A DNA stretch of 64,000 bases, taken from assembly GCA_947044365.1 (NCBI GenBank), contig OX345637.1, positions 13,300,916-13,364,915 on the forward strand. The letters are read 5' to 3'. This document shows positions 26,901 to 37,360 of this stretch, piece by piece (position 1 is the stretch's first letter; each line of letters begins with the position of its first letter). The notes under the pieces were generated by a model. It saw only the letters and a list, made by a program, of their open reading frames with translations. It did no database searches and was not told the DNA's origin. The DNA comes from Petrosia ficiformis (taxonomy: Eukaryota; Porifera; Demospongiae; Haplosclerida; Petrosiidae). The translations under genes and the position numbers were made by a program.

Positions 26901-27896
26901 TGTGATTATTGTGGTATTTATTACATCATATCTTTTGGTTTTGTGGTTTAACACAAACAATGTCTGGGTTAGTAAAGAAGAAGAACACTTATAGTCACTT
27001 GAAAGTGAGTATTGAAGGTTTATCATTGAATCAAAGCTATCTGCAATAAAGGTGTTGCTGCCAAGTAATTTGTCATGATTTACTATACTAGCATATGTCT
27101 TATTATTTATTGCGATGATAATCATGATTATTAAATTGATAAGATAAGTGCTTTATTAAATTTCAGCCCAGCCCTACTGCCTGCTAGGATGAGTCTTGGT
27201 CCACATCTTCATAATTTTGTACATAATATTTATGATTTATATGCACATGAATTTGCTATATACCTGAGCATGTGACATTGAACTTTTTTTTTGTTATAAA
27301 GGCTATACCCCCTCCTATTATTTTCATTATTTCCACTTTATACTCAATACTACATAGGGGCTGACACAAATGAAGATTCTGCAATTAATATAGATGTAAG
27401 AAATATTAATTATCATAATTTATACATCATTTCAATCTCTGATTGACCAACTTCTTAAGCAATCAAGCACAACTTCATTCCCTTATGATTATGGTGAACA
27501 AGTATCTAATACTCAAATTAGTAGTCAATCTCAAATTGAACCGGGCAAGCCTACTACAAGTAAGCATATAGTACAATAATGGAATTTATTATTTATGCTG
27601 TCTCTCAGACATCAACACAGATAATATGGTGTTGTCACAAGAAAAACAACCTGAGAACGACACAAGTACCTACGAAGACATGAACTTGGATAGTCTTCGC
27701 TCGGTTTGTTTGAAAATGATGTAATACCTTTTTATAATAGTTATGATGAAGAATCTATTTACTATACTTATCCATCTGATGGATGAGAGTTTTAGCTGCA
27801 CTTATTGAATACATGCAATACTTATGTATTTCATTTATCATTATATAGTCACCAAGTTTATCTGATGACGGCTCTGAAGAATTTGAAATGAAGTAA
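11683..27896 (+). CDS. Receptor gene C: SP-Ig-FN3-X-4Cys-TM-FN3-tyrosine tail, frame broken once
   Basis: Exons are 11683-11734, 11788-12063, 13055-13324, 13393-13478, 13572-13819, 21199-21504, 24158-24184, 24244-24384, about 25702-25947, 26005-26028, 27358-27395, 27460-27559, 27609-27703 and 27849-27896. They encode a leader ([13 protein letters not shown]), an Ig domain ([10 protein letters not shown] to VWCRGQ), FN3, module X, the four-cysteine module ([20 protein letters not shown]), a TM helix ([17 protein letters not shown]), then an FN3-like exon ([18 protein letters not shown]) and a tail ending [13 protein letters not shown] and [11 protein letters not shown]. The exon 13572-13819 holds a tandem 7-bp duplication (GAGTGAT at 13712-13725) that puts TGA at 13722; removing one unit restores exon phase, so it is a recent lesion or an assembly error. 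The 7.4-kb intron 13820-21198 is packed with transposons. The intron starting at 21505 uses a GC donor. Confidence 0.72.
14041..14113. repeat. TACA microsatellite tract 1
   Basis: Imperfect CATA/TACA tandem repeat with a few TACG variants, in the large intron of gene C. It ends at the MITE 14115-14526. Confidence 0.95.
14115..14526. mobile_element. MITE with TAGGGCTGGG ends, inside microsatellite
   Basis: The 412-bp element starts TAGGGCTGGGAACGAAGGTT and ends CCTTCGTCCCAGCCCTA, an inverted repeat of about 20 bp with one gap. Internal palindromes include AAGGTTCGAATATTCGAACCTT and paired TTCGAAGCTT-type motifs. It is flanked on both sides by the TACA microsatellite, so a target duplication cannot be defined. 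It encodes nothing. Confidence 0.8.
14527..15030. repeat. TACA microsatellite tract 2
   Basis: About 500 bp of CATA tandem repeat with scattered TGCA, ATGT and TACG interruptions. The long open frames here (YIHT or MYVC repeats) are products of the period-4 repeat, which has no stop in several frames. Confidence 0.95.
15421..16047. mobile_element. TIR element (outer), copy 1
   Basis: TAGTACAGTTGCAAGGA at 15421-15437 is the exact reverse complement of TCCTTGCAACTGTACTA at 16031-16047. TA at each end suggests a TA target. A diverged copy lies at 60530-60843. This copy is interrupted by a second MITE at 15595-15987. Similarity to the second copy also extends outward (ACTGCAAAAATTAAAT near 15380 and 60490), so the true ends may lie further out. 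Confidence 0.7.
15595..15987. mobile_element. Nested MITE with 6-bp target duplication
   Basis: The 393-bp element begins CAGGGTTTCATTTAG and ends CTAAATGAAAGCCTG (14 of 15 paired). It is flanked by GGTATT at 15589-15594 and 15988-15993. Internally it has a G run of about 20 bases near 15609 and C-rich tracts near 15870-15960. It is inserted in the outer element 15421-16047. The paralogous site at 60781-60800 reads straight through (GTAGTTATGGTGTTAGATG), which is the empty site. Confidence 0.85.
16196..16282. repeat. TATG/CATA microsatellite at LINE 3' end
   Basis: Short tract switching from TATG repeat to CATA repeat at about 16240. It abuts the 3' end of the minus-strand LINE, where a microsatellite tail is common for some APE-type elements. 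Confidence 0.85.
16920..18567 (-). pseudogene. LINE reverse transcriptase region
   Basis: Reverse transcriptase palm and fingers. Motifs are [63 protein letters not shown] (first catalytic Asp), [16 protein letters not shown] and [13 protein letters not shown] (catalytic YADD). The frame shifts once near 17700 between DLKKAYDSV and NGVRQGD. The thumb region continues to [16 protein letters not shown], where a TAA interrupts it. Confidence 0.88.
18604..19764 (-). pseudogene. LINE endonuclease (APE) region
   Basis: Endonuclease/exonuclease/phosphatase domain of about 290 residues. Visible motifs are [18 protein letters not shown] (catalytic Glu), [17 protein letters not shown] (Asn/Asp), [16 protein letters not shown] and QSDHSLV (catalytic His). 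It would nick target DNA for target-primed reverse transcription. The frame closes at a TGA at 18604-18606 and reopens in the same frame at 18603, which shows a single nonsense change rather than a true protein end. Confidence 0.88.
19886..20110. repeat. TACA microsatellite tract 3
   Basis: CATA repeat with TATATATGCATATA interruptions, starting directly at the 5' side of the LINE and ending at the MITE 20114-20504. Confidence 0.95.
20114..20504. mobile_element. MITE with TAGGGCTGCAACG ends, inside microsatellite
   Basis: The 391-bp element begins TAGGGCTGCAACG and ends GTTGCAGCCTTA. Subterminal repeats of GGTATCCGGATATTCG and TATCCGGATATTCG recur at the left. Like 14115-14526 it sits within a TACA tract, but the interior is unrelated. 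Confidence 0.72.
20505..21003. repeat. TACA microsatellite tract 4
   Basis: About 500 bp of imperfect CATA repeat, ending some 195 bp before gene C's four-cysteine exon at 21199. Confidence 0.93.
22227..22563. repeat. TATG microsatellite tract 5
   Basis: TATG repeat in the opposite phase strand to the other tracts, in gene C's GC-AG intron 21505-24157. It includes two similar interruptions, each reading GTAATACTNTGTATATATT. Confidence 0.93.
23424..23727. mobile_element. Long foldback element, about 135-bp arms
   Basis: The arms 23424-23554 and 23586-23727 are near-perfect reverse complements with a 31-base loop. Landmarks are AAAGATGTAGGGACGTCAAAA on the left and ACGTCCCTACATCTTTCTCC on the right, and ACCACTTCCATATAACCCTA against TAGGGTTATATGGAAGTGGT. 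It lies in gene C's intron 21505-24157, so the pre-mRNA would contain a long hairpin. Confidence 0.88.
24621..24737. repeat. Palindromic repeat, core GAGGCAAAGCCGAGGGC
   Basis: Arms ACTTCGAAGTGTGTATCAGCAATATCAG and the complementary CTGATGTTGCTTATACACACCGAGAAG surround a GC-richer core. The core matches, in reverse complement, that of the palindrome at 61700-61836. It lies in the intron after gene C's TM exon. Confidence 0.7.
25335..25593. mobile_element. Small MITE with 17-bp perfect TIRs
   Basis: GGATATTACTAAAACCC at 25335-25351 pairs perfectly with GGGTTTTAGTAATATCC at 25577-25593. The 259-bp interior has no coding sequence. It ends about 110 bp before gene C's FN3-like cytoplasmic-side exon. 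Confidence 0.75.
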
Positions 27897-29243
27897 ATAC
27901 TGCATTAACTTCAGTTTTCTACCACTAATTATCATAATTATAATTATTTCGCTAATTTTAACAATAATTGTATAATTATAATCATATAATTCATCAATAT
28001 TATGCGTAGTAAATACAGAGTTTCCAGTGAACAAATGCACAAATTGCTTTTCTGTTGTGGCAAATTAAATCATGAAAGACTATCAGAATAATTAATCATG
28101 AATCAATCATGTACTATCAGTACTAACAGTGGGAAAGTGAGAATTTAATAATTATATTGATATTTAGTGGCTTTGATTTAGCCTATGTTCATTCTTGTAT
28201 GCAGAAGAGCAATATTTGCAAGTTTGAAGTGAAAACAGCATAAAAAAAATGGGCATAAACCACCTTTAATTTCTATTGTTTAATAATAATTGCTAATGAT
28301 CCTATTTCAGCAACTTTTATACAATAATTAAAATAATAGCTACTATTACTTTTATTGGTGCATCACTAATGTCAAGAAAAGGAAGAGGAATATCATAATA
28401 AAACTTACACAAGCACAATTCAACTTCAATATATAATTGGAATTTGTTTGTCATAAAATTAATTCAAAGTCAAATTATAATTATATAAAAATTATATCGA
28501 AACTTGAGAGATGTTGATATCATTGGCAAATCAAATGCAATCAAATTGTGGAAAATGCCTAAACTAACATTTGTAGATGATTCAAAGAGGAATAAAACAT
28601 TTCTCAACATTTTCAAATTGAGTTGCTCCTTCAACTGTATAATGTCCAACGATGTCAAAATCAAACTAGCATTAAAAAAAAAACACTTGTAGTAATCTCT
28701 ATGCCTCCATTTTTATAAATTATAGTAAGGTTTAATCCATACATGGGCTTGTGTGAATCTGAAGGCCTTTGTACAAAAGAGGTTTATTTGTATAAAGTAC
28801 AGCTAACTATACATGTACTCTAACTGGTGTGAAGCAAGTGAAGTTCAGATGTCTGATCTGATAGTGCTATTTTCCTTTCCTATAAACAAAATAATTTACT
28901 CTTTCAATCATTTTCCATAATAGGCCATATAGCTTTAGCAACAAAAATTTTACATTAAGCTAATAACTTCATGAGATATACCATTATTGTATCAAAACTA
29001 GAACATGACTTGCAACCATGGTAACAAATAGAACTATTGCTTATAGGTACTAGTATACAGTGTTTCAAGATTAGAGGGTGACTAGCTAGTAGCTGGCTTG
29101 CTTTATGTGTCTGTACCCACATTTTATAGCTTGTTTCAAGCCTATTGCTGGCAAAGCACTGCTTCAAACAGATAGTGCCACAATCTAGCTCCACCTAATT
29201 ATAATTATAATTCTTAATAACGCGAATGTTCCTGTTTTTTTTC
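27897..29243. other. Convergent intergenic region between genes C and D
   Basis: AT-rich DNA between the stop codons of two convergent genes. Short frames such as 28504-28692 show no domain. No repeat or RNA gene was recognised. Confidence 0.35.
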
Positions 29244-32200
29244 TTAGGACTGGAGAGTCTAACAATTAAGAGCAAGACATATGAGTATGAGCACTTTTTT
29301 ATCGATAATCTGTTTTGTATAGTGAAGGTTGTGTGCAATCATATGTATTAAACTTACTGTATCAATGCATCCATTGAATCCTTTAACAACAGCCACTTGA
29401 GGATAGTCAGTAAGTGAGTTTGGAATATTTCCAATATACAAAGACCCACTTGATAATTTGACACCGCTGTTGGAATGTGTCTGTGTCCCCTGGATAGCCT
29501 ATTGTAATGAAATACAATTAGTAGTTCTTTTGTATGATTTTTTTTTTAATTTTTATAATTACGATATAAAAAGAATATAAATAGAATCAAGGATGTAGAC
29601 ATTGTTATAAAAATTAGTATATTCAATAGTTATATGCATTCACCTCTAGTAGTCCCAGATCTACCAGGTTTCCATCTATCTCAAGAAATACATAATTGAC
29701 TGAAGACAAATAGGTGACTTTTACGGTGTGCCATACACTTAGATCAACAACTGATGTTCTGTGGATATACATAAATGATTATTATGTATTTATTTGCTCA
29801 AATGCACAGGCCAACTCACACAGTATTATATGAAATGCTAATGTTATTGAGATTCATTTATAATTATGTTAGAATTATTATTACAGTAGCAATTCACTAA
29901 GCAAGGTAAGTATGTATACATTGACATCAAACATTTTAATGGATTTAAGCAAATTCAAGGGTCTGAGATGAATAAAGGAATAGGCATACAATGTGTACGT
30001 ATCTCAAGATGAGAGGTGAAGAAATATCAAAAGAAAGTTTGCTGAAATAATATTCTGATATAAATAGCTAGCCGTTACCACACATCGTTTACCTAATCAA
30101 TTAAATAGGAATATTTGTAAGTTCATTCTACAATAAAAATTATTATTGAACATCATAGAGAATATAATTAAAGATCACATAATTTATATACATTTCTCCC
30201 AAATATTCCTGTTTTAATCTTATTTGGGCAATGTCTTGTACTCAACGAATTGGCACACTACACATAATGATAAGGAAACATGTACATGTACATAATACTC
30301 CCTGATAACAAATGCAAAAATGCTTAGACTTACCGAAGAAGAATTTCGTGGTTTCCAGTACTCAGACCAAACTCCAGACTTTGTTCCCTCATCTGTAGTA
30401 AGATATATGATCCACTACCATTACTGTATTGTGAAGCAAACAATAAGAGACCAGCATTATCTTGAGGAAGAAATGAAGTTTTCAGGACCATACGTTGTAT
30501 TGAACGATAGAACTGTGTCTGGTACTCTACATATCCAGATTCATCAAACTTCCAACCTATAGCGAGCAACTCTGCAATGTATAGTAATGACATTCATTAT
30601 GACTGACTTTCAGGTAAAAGTAAAATAGAATTAGATTACCAAAAATGTAATCCAAGCTAGGTCATGCACTATTCTTAATTGCTACTTTGTAATTAATTTT
30701 GTCATACGAGTAGTATCCTGTTCTGCATATGTTTTTTTTGGTTTTGATATAATTTATCCCTATCTATTATAATTATATCATATTTTCAATAAATTTAATA
30801 GTCTATAATAAAATAACTACTATAATATTTTATTATTGACAACTTACTAAAGTTAATACTACTAGTAATATTAAATTTTCCATCCAGATTACTAAAAGAC
30901 ACTTGTATAGTATATATCATGTCTGATTGAAGAGTAATATTATCCACAGTAGTGAGTATATTATCTTCTGTTCCTTCAATTAACATTACATCATTACTAT
31001 TTTGTATTGTAGTATCATCAGTTGGATCAGTAATCAATATATCAATAGTAGTGGGATATTCACCAGGACATAGTTCACTAACCTGTGAAGAATTTGGTAT
31101 GTATACATAGTAACATACTATATAATTATATACACATATTGATCACATATGCTTACAATGAGTATGTGCGTACAGACCAATCAGTTTACATAAATACTTA
31201 CAAATGTATACAAACAGTTTACTTACATCCACTTGCAATGCTACTGGGAGGAAAATATTATTACCAGTGACTACTGGCGGAATGGTTACTGGTATACTGA
31301 AATCAACTAAATGAGCTATCGAGAAAATAGTGAATTCAAGATGCCACAATAAAATATTAATCACAAATTATTATATACTCCACTCTTTATTCCATAATTA
31401 AAATTGGAGGAGCATAAATTGAGGTATTAACAACTTTTCATGTATAGGAATATACCAATATACTCTATTGCAATATACAAACATTTTGTTATAATCAGTT
31501 ATAATAATTATTATTTGTATACCTGTTTGAAAGTATAGTGATGATGTAGTAGTCATTTCTCCATTCCCTGCTCCATTATAACCTGATACTGTTATATTGA
31601 TCTCATCACATGGATCAGTATTATTAGGAGCTGTTAACACATAGTAAGTATCAGTAATAAACTGAGATATATCGAACATGATACTAGTAACTGATATGTT
31701 ATATCCAGTGATATGTGTCCCAGGAAGAGTGAATGGTGAATTCCATGAGATATTGAGACTCGAGGAATCAACAAACATATAGCGTACAACAACTGCTGAT
31801 AACCGATCTAGATTTTAAAAATGATGGATAATCATTATTTCAGTGGTAAAAGAGTGTCACTTTTACCTTGTACCAATAGAATAGCTGTTTTACTTACTAC
31901 TGTGAAAAGTTCAATATTCCAAGCTACACAGTTCACTTCAGTATTATTGTATTTTGTCATAGCAGTTGCTGTTAGATTTCTTCTTATTGTGGTTTCATTC
32001 AGATCTTCAGTAAGCTGTTGTATGAAACCTTTATCAATAACACTCTGTTCTGATGCAGATGTGCCGTTTACAAAGAACACAATTAGTCTTGCTTCCACAG
32101 CAACACAGTTGAACTCCACTTCATCACCATCAACAGCATTAATACTGTTAATAATTCTATGAAAGAAATACAAGTGCTTGTTCAATCTCTAAATTAGAAT

Positions 32201-34291
32201 ATATACACAAACTTATAAACTATATATGTATTAATTTTGACTGCAAATGAGAACAGCAGGTGCCTTACTTGCTATATAATAACATACCCTCTCATGCTCT
32301 CTACAATTCATAAATATTTGATGTATATATAAGTTTGCATAATAATATTTATATGGCTGCGTCTATTCCAGTGTAATATGTACAACTGTTGATCGATGCT
32401 AAAAAGATAGATGTGCACACAACAAATTTGGACAGAATATACCTCATTGCCAAAAGGTAAATGGCATTCAAACAAACAAATACTCTAGCACACTGGATTA
32501 GCTGGTCTATAAAATTATTATTAATAAAATTGTGAACATAATTTTGAACATAATTTGCGTCTATGGAATTCAAGCCACAAATAGCTCCCCACACTATTAG
32601 TTAATGAGCCAAATGATTGAATGATTGAGTTCATTTACTAATTACGTAATGATGTACATCATTTTTCATGACCAATTAATTTACTAGTGGGGGTAACTGT
32701 GGATACATTCTTCATAGTGAGTGTAATTATATACTTCATACTTCACTTTTAGTAATAATGCATATAAATATTCCAATATACTATAAATGAATTTAAAGAT
32801 TACAATACTTATGGAGTTGTGTACTCTAGGTAACATAGATCACCAACAAAATTAATGGTATATTGAAATTGTTATGAAACTTATATAACCAATAAAAAAC
32901 TTATATAAGCTTGTGTCTCTCAATAATAGAAATGTTGGAACACTGATTCTTAGCTCCAGTCAGCGGTGATGTTGCTCAAATTGTTTGCTCCTGGACAGCT
33001 ATTTTTAAAATGGTCTGCCTTTTCTAAAGCGGCCTAAAGGATTACTTATCTTGCTAAAGTAGAGGTGGTAACGGGGTTTGATTGTGCTGATGAGACAACT
33101 TCGTTTTGATCTCAGATAAATTAGTAGGTTTTATATTCATTTGGGAAGACAGAAAAACAGAATGAATAGTTGCCATGTTTTTCTGGTCTGGGCTTTCCTG
33201 ATAGTGCTGATAATGATCCACTGAGCACTGTAGAGGCAAATAGAAGGCATGTAAATTGATAAAGTTTCTCATTTGCACAGAAATGTTAAATAGATGATTA
33301 TTTTTTAATGGGCGGGACATTTCACAGGAACTTTTGTAAGCTCAATAAATTCGAAGTGTATATATTCAAAGATTCTAACTCGATTTGTTGGAAAGAAGAG
33401 TTGTTAAGACAGCCAGTGATGTAAACTTCATACTTCATTAGACTGAAAGAAGCCATGCCTAGCGAATTTCTTACCTTTTTGATAGCTTCTAGTATGGTAG
33501 TTAGCAAGTGCTCATTCTTGCCACAGTAGTGTATAAATGCCAAGTATGGAAGTAGTACAGTTCTTGAAGTACATCGGAGACAGATATTTTTCTAGACCAT
33601 TTACAGTAACTTTCCCAAAGGAAGAGGGTCAAACATAATCAGATGGTTATATATATATATATATATACGCATATAGTTGGAGTAGCCATTATCCCAATTT
33701 GTACTTTTTTTTAGTAAAATTAATTATAAAGTAGTATACCTCGAGCCAAACAAAACTTTAAATATTTTGTTTTTCCATTGATTATATATAGCTAAATTGG
33801 TGTGTTGCATGTGTTGTAGTACTATATACTCATTATTGTGTCAAAAGTCTTTCCCACAACATACACGAAAGGAAAAATCCCCCGGTCTTTTCCTTGTAAT
33901 GTGTGCATGTGCTTGAGTAGAAAGAGTGCAGCCTTGTAGAAACTGCAACCAATAGGTGTTATACATAGGTAAAAAATACTTGTAACTAAAAAATATAGGT
34001 TTCTGAGTTTCAGATAAGGATGTTAGCATTGATTTAGAGATTAATAATGACACCACAAAGCAATCATAGAAATATTTTTTCCATAATTATATTGTTAGTT
34101 TTGTTTCATTTTATGTTTATGTATGGTACCTCATACAAACAACAAATCGCAGTATATTACTCAAGTACAAGATGATTATAATAATTATTATATCTCTAAT
34201 CAAACAAAATACACTTACCAGGTTGCTGAGCAATTACTTGCATTCTTGGTATCAGTAAGAGTATGAACAGGACAGATATTATGTAAACCAT
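29244..34291 (-). CDS. Gene D: secreted SP-Ig-FN3-X-laminin G paralogue, phase broken in Ig exon
   Basis: Minus-strand exons are 34291-34219, 32156-31867, 31807-31523, 31306-31227, 31082-30848, 30571-30334, 29758-29644, 29498-29358 and probably 29258-29244. They give a leader (VLFILLLIPRMQVIAQQP), Ig (VEFNCVAVEAR to VNCVAW), FN3 (LNISWNSPFTLPGTHITGYN) and module X (ELCPGEYPTT). The next three exons form a laminin-G domain (GWKFDESGYVEY, AGLLLFASQYSNGSGSYILL, SVWHTVKVTY, VFLEIDGN, GSLYIGNIP, GFNGCIDT). No TM follows, so the product should be secreted. The Ig exon is 290 bp; gene F's equivalent is 312 bp and keeps phase. Alignment shows 10 bp missing near 32150, putting the exon out of phase with the leader unless an unseen exon intervenes. 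Expression and integrity are therefore doubtful, though the other exons stay open. Confidence 0.68.
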
Positions 34292-35031
34292 ACTGTGTGA
34301 AAATAGGAATTTATAATGTATAATGGTATTTAATTATTATAATTATGCAAGCAGTTTGCACACAGATTAATGATATTTTACAAGAAAACAAATATTTACT
34401 TGACCAAGTGTCATGACAACCTTACTGTAGAAAAGATGACTGACCTTCGAACCAGAATGGTTCTACTGTCACGTATCCTCGTTTCAGTAGTTCTGAGTGA
34501 GGTCGGAGATCTGATGCTAACTTTCATAATCAAAACTTTCACAATCAACTTAACAACTCCCACACTAAATAAATAGAGAAGAATACCTGTGAATTACAGA
34601 AATAAATGTAATTTGTTGACAGCGAAATCAACACAGTTTATGGTTGAGTTATTAAAAACCTCGAGAGGGAAAAAATGAAGCAAATTATTTGAACTATTCA
34701 TCGACAACAGTGACACAAACTAGACAAGTATTCACCAGCAACACAAGCGTTAAAAGGAGAAGTGATTCCTTTCTAACACACCAATACACTAATAGTCACA
34801 TGATTTCACCACGCCTCGGCGGTGCAGTGATTGTATCAACTATGGAGCATCATATAGTGTCGTTCAACAACTATTTAACCACTGCATTAGGCCTTGCTGG
34901 TAGTACTGACCTTCAAACACCTGTGCCACTCCTACAGAGGGATCTTTCCTTTGTCAACCTTGCATTCAACAACTCGAACAATGACAATACACTTTTGAGA
35001 GGCAGCATTTGAAGAGCTAGGTTACACAAAG
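34292..35031. other. Upstream region of gene D, unassigned
   Basis: Likely promoter side of gene D. The open frame 34689-35012 (plus strand) has no recognisable domain and a Ser/Thr/Asn-rich composition. I see no supporting exon structure. Confidence 0.3.
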
Positions 35032-36160
35032 TTGGTTGAGAAGCTCCTATATCTGTTACTGGTTCTACTTCATGTGACCTATTGTTCCCAAGTATGGCGA
35101 CCTTATTTGTGTAAGAACTTCATTGCTCTAGAAAATCTCCAAAAACGTTCATCTATAAATATTATATTTAAAATGACTCATCTCTCAACTACAAAGATCG
35201 TTTCTTATCACTAAATCTACTTCCGGTTACGGGATACCAAAATTTGACCGTATTTATTTAAATGTAATATTGAATAATAATGTCAACTTACCAATAGCTG
35301 ACGCTAGCGCTATATAGTTATAAATCAAAAATAAGTTCATCCAATACATATTTTGATGCGATATCCAGGTAAATATTTTCTTTAGACCTAAAGCTAGGTC
35401 GTCACGTGACGTTTTTTTTTGGAAAACGTTCGAGAGAAGCAGCCAAGCCCATTATGGCGACCACTTTCAGATGTATTGACATTTTGGGGGTTATTTTGAA
35501 GATTCTAGATGTTTAATCCCCAACATCTCTTCGAGACGACCTTCATTTTGGTACTAAGAAGAAACTTCAGGAGGTATTATGACTTGTTGTAATGCTGGTT
35601 TGGAGATTTTTGATTTATAATTTCCATTTCATCGAAGTCCACATTTTTGGATTTATCTTTGGTACTAACTATGTTATGTTGTTATATTTTCTTTATAAAA
35701 ATATGGAAATGATACAACTTTCATTATTTCAAGTGATAATGTTTTTGACATAAATACTAAGTTAAAAAAAAGACATCAGATAAATAACTCATTAATTATT
35801 CATGATTGTGTATCCCGTAACCTTAATGTACTGCCTTGAATTGAATGATCTGATGTTCTTCATGTCATCATACAAAAATCCTTGTGATCACTTTCATATC
35901 CTAAATTTAATTCGCATAACACCAGATCTAGCTCCACCAAATCACCACTCTGCCAGAATCAATCTTCAGAGAAACACTTCCATCGATTACCTAGGATTTG
36001 GAACTCTTTTCCCTCTGATTCTCCTACTTCATCAATTAAATTGTCCATAATTTCCCATATGTTTAACCATTTCTCCTCTTTCTTTAATCCCGATAACTCT
36101 TGTACTTATCATTTCCTATGTTCTTGTAACTCTTGTTCTATGTTACCTGTTCAGATTCTG
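35032..36160 (+). mobile_element. 3' fragment of a CR1/jockey-like LINE, split by a MITE
   Basis: 35032-35224 reads LLLVLLHVTYCSQVWRPYL then NFIALENLQKRS, the thumb-distal YCSxVWxP region of CR1/jockey-type reverse transcriptases, and runs into LNLLP. After the TIR insertion the text resumes as LMYCLELNDLMFF near 35830, then a shifted frame gives RLPRIWNSFPSDS and FNPDNSCTYHFLCSCNSC near 36000-36130. The element is 5'-truncated and frameshifted, thus inactive. Confidence 0.75.
35225..35822. mobile_element. 598-bp TIR element inserted in LINE fragment
   Basis: GGTTACGGGATAC at 35225-35237 pairs perfectly with GTATCCCGTAACC at 35810-35822. It separates two parts of one LINE coding region, LNLLP on the left and LMYCLELNDLM on the right. 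No coding sequence was recognised inside. Confidence 0.8.
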
Positions 36161-36774
36161 CGTCATCAAATCACTTCATCACTTTCTGTTTTATTTCATA
36201 CGTTTTGGTGTCTGTGCATATTACTTTCACCCTTCAGGACAGCAATTTTGTTTCATATCATCAATCATATCATATTATATCATAACTATTTATATTATGC
36301 TGTTTCTGTAAATTGCGTTAACAATAAGTAGTAATAATTTAAGAGTAAAACATAAGGAAACGATCTACAAGGTAAAAGATGTGTTCGTTTCGCTCTCAAC
36401 TCGTAGCGGCAAAGCTTTTGCTACTATACATATTGCTAGTAGTATTCGACATAATATAAATTCATTCATTGTTATTCCCGTGCTCATGTGACTACTCGAT
36501 CTCATTGGCTCTATCAACATGTCTCCAGAACTTTCCTCCTCCCCGTCCCAATGTAAACGAAAGGTGGCGCTCGCCAGACTAACCAGTGTAACCACACATT
36601 GATCAAGGGCTCGGAAAGGCAGACTTGCGTGTGTATCGTCTTGAGTTTGAATCAAGTGAGTGTTATATAATTTAAATTTGTACGTAGTTTTTAAAACTGT
36701 GGTCTATATATGCTGCAGATTCAAATCACATTTGTTTACTTTTGCCTATAATCAGTATATAGGACCGATTAGCA

Positions 36775-36814
<40 letters not shown>

Positions 36815-36960
36815 GTATGCTAATAGGTCCTATATACAAAATATAGGATCTGAGTTTTGTGTCCAAGGATGTGATATAGCCCGAGCCTGCGAGGGCTATA
36901 TCACATCCGAAGACACAAAACAAGGGTTCTATATTCAGTATATAGGACCTATTAGCATAC
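36815..36960. repeat. Near-perfect palindrome, family P1 copy 1
   Basis: The segment from GTATGCTAATAGGTCCTATA to TATAGGACCTATTAGCATAC folds on itself; the inner arms are GTGTCCAAGGATGTGATATAGC and GCTATATCACATCCGAAGACAC around a GAGCCTGCGAG loop. Another inverted piece and a TA run lie just left, at about 36750-36815. Related copies are at 47645-47753 and 48255-48325. Confidence 0.8.
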
Positions 36961-37244
36961 AGTTTATACAATATATTGTATGATGGTGACATCTCCTGCA
37001 TACAATATATAGGACTCACCACATCAATGAACTACATGATTGGTACTGTCTGACTGCATGATGATCTTTTCCCAAACTATATAATGATCACTTATTCTCA
37101 ATGATTTCACAACAGTTTTGGCAATAAAATACTATTATACTTAGCATGTTGTTAATGGGTTAATTTCTCCAAATATAGACCTGTTGTGGGTCCTATATAT
37201 ATACAGAATATAGACCTCACCACATCAAAGGGATGATGTCATAA

Positions 37245-37246
37245 TT

Positions 37247-37318
<72 letters not shown>

Positions 37319-37360
37319 ATATATACATACATATATATACATATATATATATATATATAT
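37245..37360. repeat. TA dinucleotide tract
   Basis: About 110 bp of TA repeat with a few TACA interruptions. The reading frame across it (YIYIYI) is an artefact of the repeat. Confidence 0.9.

Noticed and set aside
36365..36655. 96-residue minus-strand ORF
   Set aside because: No domain, partner exon or splice context was seen; composition alone is not enough.
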